Shown here one piece after another: positions 21,722 through 30,761 of a DNA stretch of 34,396 nucleotides (positions are counted from its first letter, which is position 1; every line of letters begins with the position of its first letter). The translations under genes were made by a program, and so were the position numbers. A model generated the notes under the pieces. It did not search any database. It was not told the DNA's origin and was given only the letters and a program-made list of their open reading frames with translations. Origin of the DNA: Nocardia aobensis NBRC 100429 (lineage in GTDB: Bacteria > Actinomycetota > Actinomycetes > Mycobacteriales > Mycobacteriaceae); contig NZ_BAFQ01000175.1 of the NCBI RefSeq assembly GCF_000308375.1, positions 1-34,396 on the forward strand. Direction: 5' to 3'.

Positions 21722-21727
21722 TAGACT
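21722..21727 (+). promoter_or_regulatory. Possible -10 box TAGACT upstream of tRNA-Arg
   Basis: TAGACT is a common -10 form of actinobacterial stable-RNA promoters. It is 110 bp before the tRNA. No clear -35 box accompanies it at 16-18 bp, so the assignment is weak. Confidence 0.3.
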
Positions 21728-21793
21728 GACCACGCCTGTTCGTCACCCCCGGGAGGCACAGGCACCGTGGACCACCGCGAGGCACGTGCGAAA

Positions 21794-21819
21794 CCCGTTG
21801 TGAAACGGGGGCTTTCACA
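21794..21819 (+). repeat. Overlapping inverted repeats upstream of tRNA-Arg
   Basis: CCCGTT-gtga-AACGGG (21794-21809) and TGTGAAA-7 nt-TTTCACA (21799-21819) share bases, so only one hairpin can form at a time. They lie within the tRNA 5' leader if transcription begins near 21734, or form operator-like DNA if a nearer promoter is used. Confidence 0.4.
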
Positions 21820-21837
21820 CTGTCACGCACGGTTTAC

Positions 21838-21910
21838 GCCCTCGTAGCTCAGGGGATAGAGCACCGCTCTCCTAAAGCGGGTGTCGCAGGTTCGAATCCT
21901 GCCGAGGGCA
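21838..21910 (+). tRNA. tRNA-Arg (anticodon CCT)
   Basis: Seventy-three bases fold as a cloverleaf. The acceptor stem GCCCTCG pairs with CGAGGGC, and the D arm is GCTC/GAGC. The anticodon arm CCGCT/AGCGG has the loop CTCCTAA and so anticodon CCT. The T arm GCAGG/CCTGC encloses TTCGAAT, and the discriminator base is A at 21910. CCA is not encoded. It reads AGG codons, which are rare in DNA of this composition. Confidence 0.97.
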
Positions 21911-21916
21911 CATACC

Positions 21917-21936
21917 CGCGCGCCGGCCGGCGCGTG
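21917..21936. terminator. Terminator-like palindrome after tRNA-Arg
   Basis: CGCGCCGGCCGGCGCG (21919-21934) is a perfect 16-bp palindrome, with one more pair outside a G-T step. It starts 8 nt after the tRNA and lies about 50 bp beyond the convergent minus-strand stop at 21983, so it may serve both transcripts. Confidence 0.6.
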
Positions 21937-21982
21937 TCCACGCTGAGCCGCTGCCGGGCATCTGCTACGGCGTCCTCCTCCG

Positions 21983-22678
21983 TCAGCGGGCGTACTCGGA
22001 TCCGATGAGGGCGTGATTGGCGGTGATGTCCGCTATCGCGTCTCCGCGGTCGCACAGATCTTCGGCCAGACGAGTGCGGAGGGCGGTGGGCAGCGCGGGG
22101 GCGAAGGTTTTGAAGTAGGCCCGCAGCCAGTCGGGGCGGGCGATCAGGAATGGCAGGTCCGTTGTCATCATGTTCCGGGCCACGATCATCGGCCAGGGCG
22201 TGTCCAGCGGGTGGAAGTCGTGATTCCACAGCCCCGGATGCGAGCAGCCGGGGTAGAACTGCCCCAGCATGAACCCCTGCTCGACGAACTGCGTCTTTCG
22301 GGCAGCGTGAACCTCGTCGATGACGGTGTGATCGGACAACTCCGTGAGCACCGTGATCAGTGCGTGCGGGCGCTTCCAATCCGAGATCGTCGTGAGGTGG
22401 ACGAACCGGTCGTACATATCGTCGACCACCACATCGAGTGTCGGTACGGCTACATCACCGTCCACGAAGGTCGCCCACAACAAGCACTTCGCGATCGCCT
22501 GGCTGATGAACGGGCACACGGCGCCCGGTCGGCCGAGTTCCTCGTGCGGTGCGGTGAGATACTCCCGAGACCATTGCGCCAACCGCGCCGCGCGGGGGTC
22601 CGGCGGTTCCGAGTCGAAGAGGTTGAGCCATTCGACGCCGGAACGATGTCCGGTCAGTGTGGTTATCGGCGTAGTCAT
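21983..22678 (-). CDS. Uncharacterised protein coupled to the NRPS (possibly DUF6875)
   Basis: A 231-residue protein whose function I do not recognise with certainty. From memory it resembles DUF6875 proteins: GRPGAVCPFISQAIAKCLLW in the first third, then GQFYPGCSHPGLWNHDFHPL and IVARNMMTTDLPFLIARPDW. The Cys of VCPF and of PGCSHPG, plus the His residues nearby, are the obvious candidate metal- or cofactor-binding residues. There is no signal peptide or membrane helix. Its ATG (22678-22676) overlaps the NRPS TGA (22677-22675) as ATGA, so translation is coupled and the amounts are probably linked. That and its place at the end of the operon suggest a tailoring, loading or proofreading step for the peptide; none of this is shown by sequence. 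Confidence 0.85.
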   Translation of the reverse strand: MTTPITTLTGHRSGVEWLNLFDSEPPDPRAARLAQWSREYLTAPHEELGRPGAVCPFISQAIAKCLLWATFVDGDVAVPTLDVVVDDMYDRFVHLTTISDWKRPHALITVLTELSDHTVIDEVHAARKTQFVEQGFMLGQFYPGCSHPGLWNHDFHPLDTPWPMIVARNMMTTDLPFLIARPDWLRAYFKTFAPALPTALRTRLAEDLCDRGDAIADITANHALIGSEYAR

Positions 22679-25600
22679 GGTGTCTCCTCGGGGTCGAGGC
22701 CATCTACACGGTGTGGGTGGCGCGGCATGTGCGTCCGTAGCCGCGGCCCGATGAATTCCAAGGCCGCGGCACTCGTCATTTCGTCGTGGTCGGCGGGAAC
22801 GCGCAGTGTGGTGATGGTTCCTTCGATGAACGGCCGCCACGAATTCACGCCGAGATCTGGGTCCGGCCGCCCTGCGGCACCGAAATACAGCAGATCGCCG
22901 GGGAAGCGCGCCGGACTGTAGCGCCGGGCCATCTCGATCGTGCTCACGCCGGCGCGACACAGCCTGTCACGATGCCGGTCATCCAGCGATTCGGTGTGTA
23001 CTGCGAACCGGTTCAGCAGGCGCCGTATTCGAGCGGCGTCCGGTGCGTCGTCCGCGAAGGCCTCGTGGGTCAGCACTGCACTGTCCAGCATCGCGAGTAG
23101 CGCAACGGATTGGCCGTCGGCCCGTAACCGGACGGCGATCGCATGGGCGATCGAACCGCCGAGCGACCAGCCCAGCAAGCTGTACGGCCCATGGGGCTGG
23201 TGTGCCCGAATCTCGGTCAGATAATGGTCGGCGAGCTCTTCGATGGAGTCGAATTCGGCAGCGGGATCGGTGAGTTGGGGCGTTTGCAGTCCGTAGATGG
23301 GCGTCTCGGGGTCGAGGTGACCGGCCAAGCCGGCGAACGACCACGAGAGACCGATCGCGGAGTGGATACACCACAACGCCGGTAGTGTGCCGGCCGCACG
23401 GATCGGCAGGACGGTACGCAGCGCGGCATCCGGATCGGCCGCGTCCGGTGCGGCCACGCCTCGATCGAGAAGTACGGCAAGCGATTCGGGTGTGGAATGG
23501 GTGTAGATATCGCGCACGGTGATCGGCGTCGCGGTGCGCGCGCGCAGGAGCCCGGCGAGTTCGGTGGCGGTGAGCGAATGCAAGCCGAGCGCGAAGAGGT
23601 TGTCGTTCGCGGCGACGTCTTCGACGCCGAGTAGCTCGCTGACAGTCCGCACGACAAGTTTCTCGACATCGCCGGAGGCGGGCCGACGCGCCGACGCGGG
23701 TGCGGGTGCGGGCAAGGCGGAGCGGTCCAATTTGCCGGCCGGAGTGGTCGGCAGGGCGGCAACCACGCACGCACTGGCGGGAACGAGGTGGCTCGGTAGC
23801 AACTCGCGGACCCTGGCGAGCACGTCGTCCGCATCGACCGCGCCGTTTTCGGGGACCAGATACGCGACCATCCGGGCGTCGGGGAGCCCTTGGTGGTACA
23901 CCGCGACCGCCGCGCGCGAAACCTGCGGGTGGGCGGCGAGCAGGGATTCGATCTCTCCCGGCTCGATGCGGTGCCCGCGCAGGTTGATCTGATTGTCGAC
24001 CCGCCCGTGGTAATCCAATCTCCCGTCGTCCCAACGGCATACGAGATCACCCGTGCGATACATGCGGCTGCCCGGCGGGCCGTAGGGATTGGCGACGAAG
24101 CGGGCGGCAGTGGCGGCGGCGTCGCGGTGGTAGCCGCGGGCGAGGCTGGGGCCGGCCAGATACAGCTCCCCGGGCACATCGGGCGGGCGCAGGGCGAGCC
24201 ACCTGTCCAGTGGCAGGACGCCGACGCCGGGTATGGGTGCCCCGATGGATACCGGCCCGCCCGGCGTGAGCGGCTCACTCTGGGTGGACACGACGGTCGC
24301 TTCGGTCGGTCCATAGCTGTTGATCAGACGGCGTTGCGGGTGTGCCCAGCGGGTGATCACCCGGGTATCGACCGGCTCGCCGCCGGTGACCACCGTTCGA
24401 AGATCTGTCAGTTGTTCGGCGTCGAGACTCGACAGCACGACCGGGGAGGACAGGTAGTGGGTCACGCGTTCGCGCGCGAGCAACCGGGTCAGCTCGGCGC
24501 CGCCGACGATGCCGGGCGGAACGACGATCAAGGTTGCGCCGCAACTCAATCCGGCGAACAGCTCGAGCAGCGAGGCGTCGAAGACGGGTGCGTGCGCGTG
24601 CGCTATCCGGGCGTCGGCTCCGACGCGATAGCGGTCGGTCAGGTGTGCGGTCAGAGCCGCGAGCCCGCGGTGGGTGATCGTGACCCCCTTCGGCCGCCCG
24701 GTGGTGCCCGAGGTGAACGTCACGTAGGCGGGGTGATCGACGTGCAGTGGCAGCGTGCGTTCGGCATCGGTCACCACGCCCGGGGACCGGCCGGCGATTC
24801 GCGCACTGGTCTCGGGATCGTCGAGGACCACCCAGCCGCGGGCCGGTTGCGGCAGAACCGCGGCATGACGCGCGAACGTGACTCCGGCGACCGGTCGTGC
24901 GTCGCTCATCACCGTCGCGATCCGCCCGCGGGGCTGCTCGGGGTCGATCATCAGCGTCGCGGCCCCCGTCATCGTGACGGCCCACCAGGCGAGGACCGAT
25001 TCGAGGCTGCGGGGGATCGCGACGGCGGCGATCTGCTCGGGCCCCACGCCGAGTTCGATCAGCTCGCGCGCCAAGCGGGCCGCCCGCGATTCCAGTGCCC
25101 GGTAGGACAGAGCGCGGTCGCCATCTCGAATGGCGAGTCCGTCGGGGTTTCGGTGCGCGCCGGCGGCGAGCAGTTCGGGCAGTGTTCGGACGGGTGGCGG
25201 CGGATCGGACGGTATGACCGGCGGCGTGGCCGGTGCGAGCCGGCTGAGCTCCGTGTCCGGGTCTTCGGCCAGCGTCGTGGCCAGCGTCGAGAACATGCGG
25301 GCGTACGCCTCGGCGGTGCGACGGTTGAAAAGGTCTGCGGCGTAGCCGAGTCGCGCGTCGACGCCGATCACGGTCCCGGCGGAGTCGCGCCGCTGGGTCA
25401 GTGTGATGTCGAGGTCGAACCGCGCGACGGACAATTCGAGGGGAACCTCGGTGGGCCGCAGCCCGGGAAGCGCCGGTTGCTCGCCGACGGCCGTCTCCAC
25501 GATCAGCATCGTCTGTGCCGGCTGCAGATCGGACTCGCCGATCGCCGCGACGACTTGTTCGTACGGAACGTCGGATTGCGCGAATGCGGCGATGTCGAAA

Positions 25601-28600
25601 TCCCGGACTCGCGACAGGATGCGGCGAAAACTGTCGGTGGGTTCCACCTGCGCGCGCAACAGGATCGTGTTGACGAACATACCCACCAGCGCGTCGAGCC
25701 GGCGATCGCCACGACCGCTGGTCGGCGTGGCGACGACGGTGTCACCGCCGCCGGACAGGCGTTGCAGCCACACCGCGGTCAATGCCTGGTAGGCCATGAA
25801 ATCTGTCGCGCCGACGGTGTGCGCGACGCGAGACAGACGCTGACACGACACCGGGTCCACAGTGAATGTGATGTGGTCGCCGCGAGCGGTGCGACGGATC
25901 GCGCCGGGACGGGAAGCCGGCACGCGCTCCGGTGTCAGGCCCGTCAGTCGCTGCTGCCAGCCCCGGATCTGCTCCGCGCCATACGAGTCGGGGTTCGACG
26001 TATCACCGAGAACATCTGTGTGCCACAGGGCGTAGTCGGCATAGGAGACCGGTAGCGGGGACCATCCGGGCGGGTCACCAGCATGGCGAGCGGCGTATGC
26101 GGCACCGAGATCGCGGGCCAGCGGCCTCATCGACCAACCATCGGCCACCAGGTGATGCAGGACGAGCACCAGCACGTGCGCGGAGGGGGCCAACCGCAGC
26201 AGGGTGACCCGGAAACACGGCTCGACGGAAGCGTCGAAACCCGCCGACGCCAGCGCCGCGAGTCGTGCGCCGAGTTCGTCCGGCTCGATCGGCCGGGGAG
26301 ACAGGTCGAGCGGTATCTCGTCTACCGGCAGCACACGTTGGGTCGGCCCGTGGGCATCGGCGGGGAATACCGTTCGTAACGGTTCGTGTCGTTCCAGCAC
26401 ATCGCGCAGCGCATCGGTCAGCGCGCCCGTGTCGAGCGGGCCGTCGAGCCGGACCGCGAACGGCATGTTGTACGCGGGACTGTCCGGATCCAGTTGGTTG
26501 GCGATCCACAGTCGTCGCTGTGCGGGCGCGAGCGGGATGCGTCCCGGACGTGGATCTCGCCGGGTGAGTTTCACCAGCGCAGCGCCCTCGGATCCGGCAT
26601 CGATACGACGCGCCAAGGCGGCGACGGTCGGATGCTCGAAAACGTCACGCACCCCGAGCACCGCACCGGTGGATTCGGACAGCCGTGACGCGAGTTGCGT
26701 AGCGGCCAGCGAGTGGCCGCCCAGGGCGAAGAAGTCGTCGTCGCGCCCGGCCCGCGCGATGCCGAGTAGCTGCGCGATCGTGGCCGCGACCGCCTCCTCG
26801 GTGGGGGTCCGCGGCGCTCGATGGCGCGCCGGGGTCAGCACCGGAGCGGGAAGCGCGGCGCGATCCAGTTTGCCGTTGGCGGTCCGCGGCAGTTCGGGCA
26901 GCACGATCGCCGTGGTCGGTACGAGCGGTTGCGGCAGCGCACGCCGTACGCGCGAGAGCACCGAATCGGCGGCGAGTTCGGCGCCGGCGGGGACGAGGTA
27001 GGCGACGAGCACGTCACCGGAGGGGCCGGGATGGATCGCCACCGCCGCGCGGGCGACCTGTGGGTCGTCCGCCAACGCGGATTCGATCTCATGCGGTTCC
27101 ACCCGGATACCCCGCAGGCTGATCTGGCTGTCACCGCGGCCGTGGTAGTCGAAGGCCCCGTCGAGGCGCCGCCGTGCCAGGTCGCCCGTGCGATACATCC
27201 GGCTACCGGCGGGACCGTAGGGATCGGCGACGAAGTGGGTGGCGGTCAGGGCAGGGGAGCGGTGATATCCACGGGCGATGCCTGGACCCGATACATACAA
27301 TTCACCGCTCGCCTCGCGCGGCTGCCGCTGCAGCCGCCGGTCCAGCACGACCACTTCCGCACCGGCCGCCGGTGTGCCGATCGTGATCGGCCCGTCGATG
27401 CCGAGCGGTTCGGTTTGGGTGGCGATCACGGTGGTCTCGGTCGGGCCGTAACTGTTGATCAGCCGATGCCGTTCGCTCCACGCCGCCGCGATGGTTCGCG
27501 GGCACGCTTCGGCGCCGGTGACGACCGTCTCCAGTTCGGGCAGCGCGGCCGGATCCACTGTCGCGAGCACCGCCGGGGTGGACAGGTAGTGGGTTATCCG
27601 CAGACCCGAAAGCAGCCGGGTGAGTGCGCTGCCGCCGATGACCTCGGGCGGACAGACGACCATGGTGGCACCGGCGCCGAACGCGGCGAGGAGTTCGAGC
27701 AGTGCCGCGTCGAAGCCGGGAGCGTGCGCCAGCAACACGCGTGAACATGGCCGCACCCGATAGTGCTCGACGATGTATCGAGTCAGATTCGCCAGTCCGC
27801 GGTGGGTGATCGACACGCCTTTGGGCGAGCCGGTGGTCCCGGATGTGTAGATCAGATAGGCGGGGTGGGCGCTGCGCAACGGGCGGGTCCGCTCCGAATC
27901 GAGAACGGGCGAAGACGGGCGCGCGCCGACCCGGGCGCACGTTTCCGGGTCGTCCACGACGATCCACCGCAGCCCGCCGGATCGCCCACCGGCGTATTCG
28001 CCGACGGTGAGCCCGGCTACCGGACGAGCGTCGGCGAGCATCCGGGCGACCCTGTCCTCCGGGGTCGCGGGATCGATCGGCATCCACGTCGCGCCGGTCT
28101 TGGCGACGGCCCAGAACGCCAGCACCGAAGCGAGCGACCGATCGACGAGCACCGCCACCACGGTTTCGGGTCCCGCCCCCGCCGCGATGAGCTCGCGGGC
28201 CCATTGCGAGGACCGGCCGTCGAGTTCGGCGTACCCGCATCGGACACCCTCTGCCTCGACGGCGCTCGCGCGTGCGTGTGCCGCGCCTTCGGCGAGAATA
28301 TCGGGAAGTACCGCGACCGAAGATGTTTCGTGGTGCTCGCCGCCCGCTCGATCGTGGAGGTTCGCCTCGTCCGAGGGAGTGAGCATCGGCAGGGTGCACA
28401 CCAACGTATCGGGCTCGGCCGCCACGACCGCGTTCAACAGTGTCAGGAGCCGGGCATGGTGGCCGGTCAGGACGGCGTCGGTGTAGAGGGCCGGATTCCC
28501 CGAGAGGTCGATGCCCAAGGGAGCGCGCGCGCCGAATCGGTAGACATGCAATGCCACGTCTTCGACGCCACCTGCGGGCAGCACCTCCACGCCGGCCGGC

Positions 28601-29724
28601 TCGCCACCGAACCGCAGCGGTTCATCGACGAGCATCAGGTTGATCACCGGCCCGAGAGCACCACGACCCCCGACTGCCGGCCCCAGGTCCCGCCGGATGT
28701 CCTCGAGCCTGTAGTGCTGGTGGCGAAGGGCCCCGGTCACCGCCAGGCGCACCTGCCGGACCAGGTCTGCCACCGTCGTGTCCGAACCGACGTGTGCACG
28801 CAGGGGGACGGTATTCGCCACCATGCCCGCCGAGCGACGCAATGCCGCGGTGGTTCGGGCAGCGACCGGGAGCGAGACGACAACGTCGCGCGCCCCCGTC
28901 ATCCGGGCGATATACGCGAGCGCCGTCGCCACGACGAGCACGGGAGTCTGCGCATCGAAGCGACCGGCGGCCGCCGCCAACGCGTGATCGGAATCGGGGG
29001 GCAGTACGCCACGCGCGACGAGCGGAACGGCGCACGGCGGGGCCACCCGGCCACTGAGCGAGGGCACCGTCCGAAGGCCCGTGAGGCACTCCTGCCAGTA
29101 GCTACGGTCGCGCTCGGCGCGTGCGGAGCGACCGTAGGCGCACTCGCGCTCGACGATGTCCGGCAGCGCGAGGGCGCCCGACGGCCGGGCTTCGGTTCCG
29201 GTGCGCGCCGCGGAATACAGCTCATCGGTGCGGCGCAACAAGATCATCGCGCCGATGCCGTCGATGCCCACGTGATGTGCACGCGAGTACCACCAGTAAT
29301 GGTGGCGGCCGACTCGGATCAGGTGCGTGCACCCCGGCTCGTCGACGAGGAGGTCGATGGGCGCGCGGAGGTCGGCGTCGATCCATTTCCGGGCGGCTGC
29401 CGTGGGGTCGGGATGGTCGCTGAAATCGCTGATCCGAATCGTGCGCGGCAGGCTGTGGTCCACCCGCTGGACGACCCGGCCGTCGTGGCGCAGGAAGGTG
29501 AGGAACGGCGAACCCAATTCATGCCCGGCGACCAGGGCGCACCGTTCCAGGAGGGCCACATCGAGCTCGGCCTCGATATCGAGAACGTGAGCGACGCACA
29601 GCGGCACCGACGGCAGGAGTTGCTGGGCATGCCACAGACCTGCCTGGGCCGGTGACAGCTCGAACGCTCCCGGGGGCAGAGCGGACGCGGTCTCCGGGCT
29701 CGCAGTCGAATCCTCGCAGGTCAT
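22675..29724 (-). CDS. Dimodular NRPS, C-A-T-C-A-T-TE
   Basis: Complete NRPS of 2349 residues. Domains are C1 (HHVGIDG about 149), A1 (TSGTTG about 625), T1 (LGGHSL about 999), C2 (HHLVADG about 1189), A2 (TSGTTG about 1669), T2 (LGLHSL about 2044) and a type I thioesterase (GWSLGG about 2183, with Asp in LAMLDS and His in PADHDEM). The pockets I derive are D-A-L-L-V-G-S-V-I for A1 and D-A-L-L-V-G-S-V-V for A2, so both should load the same or a very similar amino acid, which I cannot name. C1 starts LSPAQAGLWHAQQL and reads like the EntF/DhbF starter C domain, so an acyl or aryl group may cap the chain. Layout and length are close to DhbF. ATG 29724 has GAAGGGATGAG upstream. T2 carries LGLHS instead of LGGHS but keeps the pantetheine Ser. 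Confidence 0.97.
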   Translation of the reverse strand: MTCEDSTASPETASALPPGAFELSPAQAGLWHAQQLLPSVPLCVAHVLDIEAELDVALLERCALVAGHELGSPFLTFLRHDGRVVQRVDHSLPRTIRISDFSDHPDPTAAARKWIDADLRAPIDLLVDEPGCTHLIRVGRHHYWWYSRAHHVGIDGIGAMILLRRTDELYSAARTGTEARPSGALALPDIVERECAYGRSARAERDRSYWQECLTGLRTVPSLSGRVAPPCAVPLVARGVLPPDSDHALAAAAGRFDAQTPVLVVATALAYIARMTGARDVVVSLPVAARTTAALRRSAGMVANTVPLRAHVGSDTTVADLVRQVRLAVTGALRHQHYRLEDIRRDLGPAVGGRGALGPVINLMLVDEPLRFGGEPAGVEVLPAGGVEDVALHVYRFGARAPLGIDLSGNPALYTDAVLTGHHARLLTLLNAVVAAEPDTLVCTLPMLTPSDEANLHDRAGGEHHETSSVAVLPDILAEGAAHARASAVEAEGVRCGYAELDGRSSQWARELIAAGAGPETVVAVLVDRSLASVLAFWAVAKTGATWMPIDPATPEDRVARMLADARPVAGLTVGEYAGGRSGGLRWIVVDDPETCARVGARPSSPVLDSERTRPLRSAHPAYLIYTSGTTGSPKGVSITHRGLANLTRYIVEHYRVRPCSRVLLAHAPGFDAALLELLAAFGAGATMVVCPPEVIGGSALTRLLSGLRITHYLSTPAVLATVDPAALPELETVVTGAEACPRTIAAAWSERHRLINSYGPTETTVIATQTEPLGIDGPITIGTPAAGAEVVVLDRRLQRQPREASGELYVSGPGIARGYHRSPALTATHFVADPYGPAGSRMYRTGDLARRRLDGAFDYHGRGDSQISLRGIRVEPHEIESALADDPQVARAAVAIHPGPSGDVLVAYLVPAGAELAADSVLSRVRRALPQPLVPTTAIVLPELPRTANGKLDRAALPAPVLTPARHRAPRTPTEEAVAATIAQLLGIARAGRDDDFFALGGHSLAATQLASRLSESTGAVLGVRDVFEHPTVAALARRIDAGSEGAALVKLTRRDPRPGRIPLAPAQRRLWIANQLDPDSPAYNMPFAVRLDGPLDTGALTDALRDVLERHEPLRTVFPADAHGPTQRVLPVDEIPLDLSPRPIEPDELGARLAALASAGFDASVEPCFRVTLLRLAPSAHVLVLVLHHLVADGWSMRPLARDLGAAYAARHAGDPPGWSPLPVSYADYALWHTDVLGDTSNPDSYGAEQIRGWQQRLTGLTPERVPASRPGAIRRTARGDHITFTVDPVSCQRLSRVAHTVGATDFMAYQALTAVWLQRLSGGGDTVVATPTSGRGDRRLDALVGMFVNTILLRAQVEPTDSFRRILSRVRDFDIAAFAQSDVPYEQVVAAIGESDLQPAQTMLIVETAVGEQPALPGLRPTEVPLELSVARFDLDITLTQRRDSAGTVIGVDARLGYAADLFNRRTAEAYARMFSTLATTLAEDPDTELSRLAPATPPVIPSDPPPPVRTLPELLAAGAHRNPDGLAIRDGDRALSYRALESRAARLARELIELGVGPEQIAAVAIPRSLESVLAWWAVTMTGAATLMIDPEQPRGRIATVMSDARPVAGVTFARHAAVLPQPARGWVVLDDPETSARIAGRSPGVVTDAERTLPLHVDHPAYVTFTSGTTGRPKGVTITHRGLAALTAHLTDRYRVGADARIAHAHAPVFDASLLELFAGLSCGATLIVVPPGIVGGAELTRLLARERVTHYLSSPVVLSSLDAEQLTDLRTVVTGGEPVDTRVITRWAHPQRRLINSYGPTEATVVSTQSEPLTPGGPVSIGAPIPGVGVLPLDRWLALRPPDVPGELYLAGPSLARGYHRDAAATAARFVANPYGPPGSRMYRTGDLVCRWDDGRLDYHGRVDNQINLRGHRIEPGEIESLLAAHPQVSRAAVAVYHQGLPDARMVAYLVPENGAVDADDVLARVRELLPSHLVPASACVVAALPTTPAGKLDRSALPAPAPASARRPASGDVEKLVVRTVSELLGVEDVAANDNLFALGLHSLTATELAGLLRARTATPITVRDIYTHSTPESLAVLLDRGVAAPDAADPDAALRTVLPIRAAGTLPALWCIHSAIGLSWSFAGLAGHLDPETPIYGLQTPQLTDPAAEFDSIEELADHYLTEIRAHQPHGPYSLLGWSLGGSIAHAIAVRLRADGQSVALLAMLDSAVLTHEAFADDAPDAARIRRLLNRFAVHTESLDDRHRDRLCRAGVSTIEMARRYSPARFPGDLLYFGAAGRPDPDLGVNSWRPFIEGTITTLRVPADHDEMTSAAALEFIGPRLRTHMPRHPHRVDGLDPEETP

Positions 29725-29841
29725 GCGCTCATCCCTTCGCGTCGGAACGTGCCCCCGTCCCGAGGTCGCGCGTTCAGCGAATGTGGAATACTCCGAAACA
29801 CGCCGACCGAAGTACCGGCGCGTGCCCCACCGTTCCGGGCG

Positions 29842-29870
29842 TTGTGTCTCACCTGAATCCGCGACATATC
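29842..29870 (+). promoter_or_regulatory. Weak promoter candidate for the methyltransferase
   Basis: TTGTGT and CATATC are separated by 17 bp in the 176-bp divergent spacer. Each matches consensus at only 3 of 6 positions. I found no clear promoter for the NRPS in the opposite direction, which fits dependence on an activator. Confidence 0.25.
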
Positions 29871-29900
29871 CGGCGGCCTGATTGCACCAGCGAGGAACTC

Positions 29901-30719
29901 ATGTCCGAACGCAAGGTGACGGTGACACTCGATCAGCTCTCGGCGACGACCCTGTGGACGTTGCGAGACCGCGCACATGCGGCGATGCGGCCGCGGCCAC
30001 TGATCATCGATCCGGTCGCGATTCAGGCGTATCGGCGAATCGACTACGACTTCGATGGGTTCGGGCGGATCCGGCAATCGCACGCGCTGCGGCCACTGTG
30101 CTTCGATCGTGCCGTCGCCGACTTCGCCCGCCGGCATCCGCGAGGTGTCGTCGTGGCGCTGGGCGACGGGCTGGAAACCGGATTCTGGCGTAGTGACTCC
30201 GATTCGCTGCGCTGGCTGTCGGTGGATCTGCCCGGCGTCATCGGGGTCCGTGAGCAGGTCATGCCGAAAGACGCGCGAGCCGAGGTCATGGGGTGCTCGG
30301 TACTGGACACCCGCTGGATCGAACGCGTCGATGCCGAAGACGGGATCTTGATCACCGCGCAGGGACTGCTGGGGTACCTGCAGCCCGCAGACGCGCTCGG
30401 CTTGATCGATGTGTGTGCGCACGCCTTTCCGGGTGGGGAAATGGTCTTCGACACGATTCCGGGCTGGTTGCGCAGGCGCTCCCACCAGGACACGGACTCC
30501 ACCCGGCCGCCCATGCCGTTCCACCTGACGGCGCGTCAGGCCGCGCGACTGCCACGCGACAACCCGGCGATCAGCGCGGTGACCGAGTTGCGGCTGCCGG
30601 CCGGCCGCGGCCTGTGCGGTCCGATCCCCTTCGCTGTCGCTTACCACATTCCGCTCGGTTCGCTCCTGCGGCCCACCACGACGCACGCGCAGTTCGCCCG
30701 TGCCGGCGCGCAGCAGTGA
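29901..30719 (+). CDS. TcmP/LCMT-family SAM-dependent O-methyltransferase
   Basis: Predicted class I methyltransferase of 272 residues from the leucine carboxyl methyltransferase/TcmP group. IIDPVAIQAYRRIDYDF is the family N-terminal region. VVVALGDGLETGFWR is the SAM-binding glycine loop, followed by WLSVDLPGVIGVR with the acidic residue that holds the ribose. ILITAQGLLGYLQP is the later strand, and GGEMVFDTIPGWLRRR follows it. TcmP itself methylates a carboxyl group, so this enzyme may make a methyl ester of the NRPS product or a precursor; that is inference. ATG 29901 has GAGGAA three nt before it. It is divergent from the NRPS. The stop codon lies inside an 18-bp tandem repeat. Confidence 0.88.
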   Translation: MSERKVTVTLDQLSATTLWTLRDRAHAAMRPRPLIIDPVAIQAYRRIDYDFDGFGRIRQSHALRPLCFDRAVADFARRHPRGVVVALGDGLETGFWRSDSDSLRWLSVDLPGVIGVREQVMPKDARAEVMGCSVLDTRWIERVDAEDGILITAQGLLGYLQPADALGLIDVCAHAFPGGEMVFDTIPGWLRRRSHQDTDSTRPPMPFHLTARQAARLPRDNPAISAVTELRLPAGRGLCGPIPFAVAYHIPLGSLLRPTTTHAQFARAGAQQ

Positions 30720-30761
30720 GTCGCAGCGCAGCAACGAGTCACAGGGCAGCGGTGAGTCACA
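30708..30761. repeat. 18-bp tandem repeat spanning the methyltransferase stop
   Basis: Three direct 18-bp units at 30708-30725, 30726-30743 and 30744-30761 follow the pattern G-G-CAGC---GAGTC-CA. The first contains the TGA stop (30717-30719); in the second the same position reads CGA. A read-through or slippage event would therefore lengthen the C-terminus. Confidence 0.7.

Noticed and set aside
23890..29655. Long plus-strand frames opposite the second NRPS
   Set aside because: Composition is Arg/Gly/His-rich and they mirror NRPS core motifs on the other strand.
29725..29900. Iron box (IdeR/DmdR type) before the second NRPS
   Set aside because: I looked for TTAGGTTAG-type palindromes because of the DhbF-like layout; none is present, so a siderophore role gains no support here.
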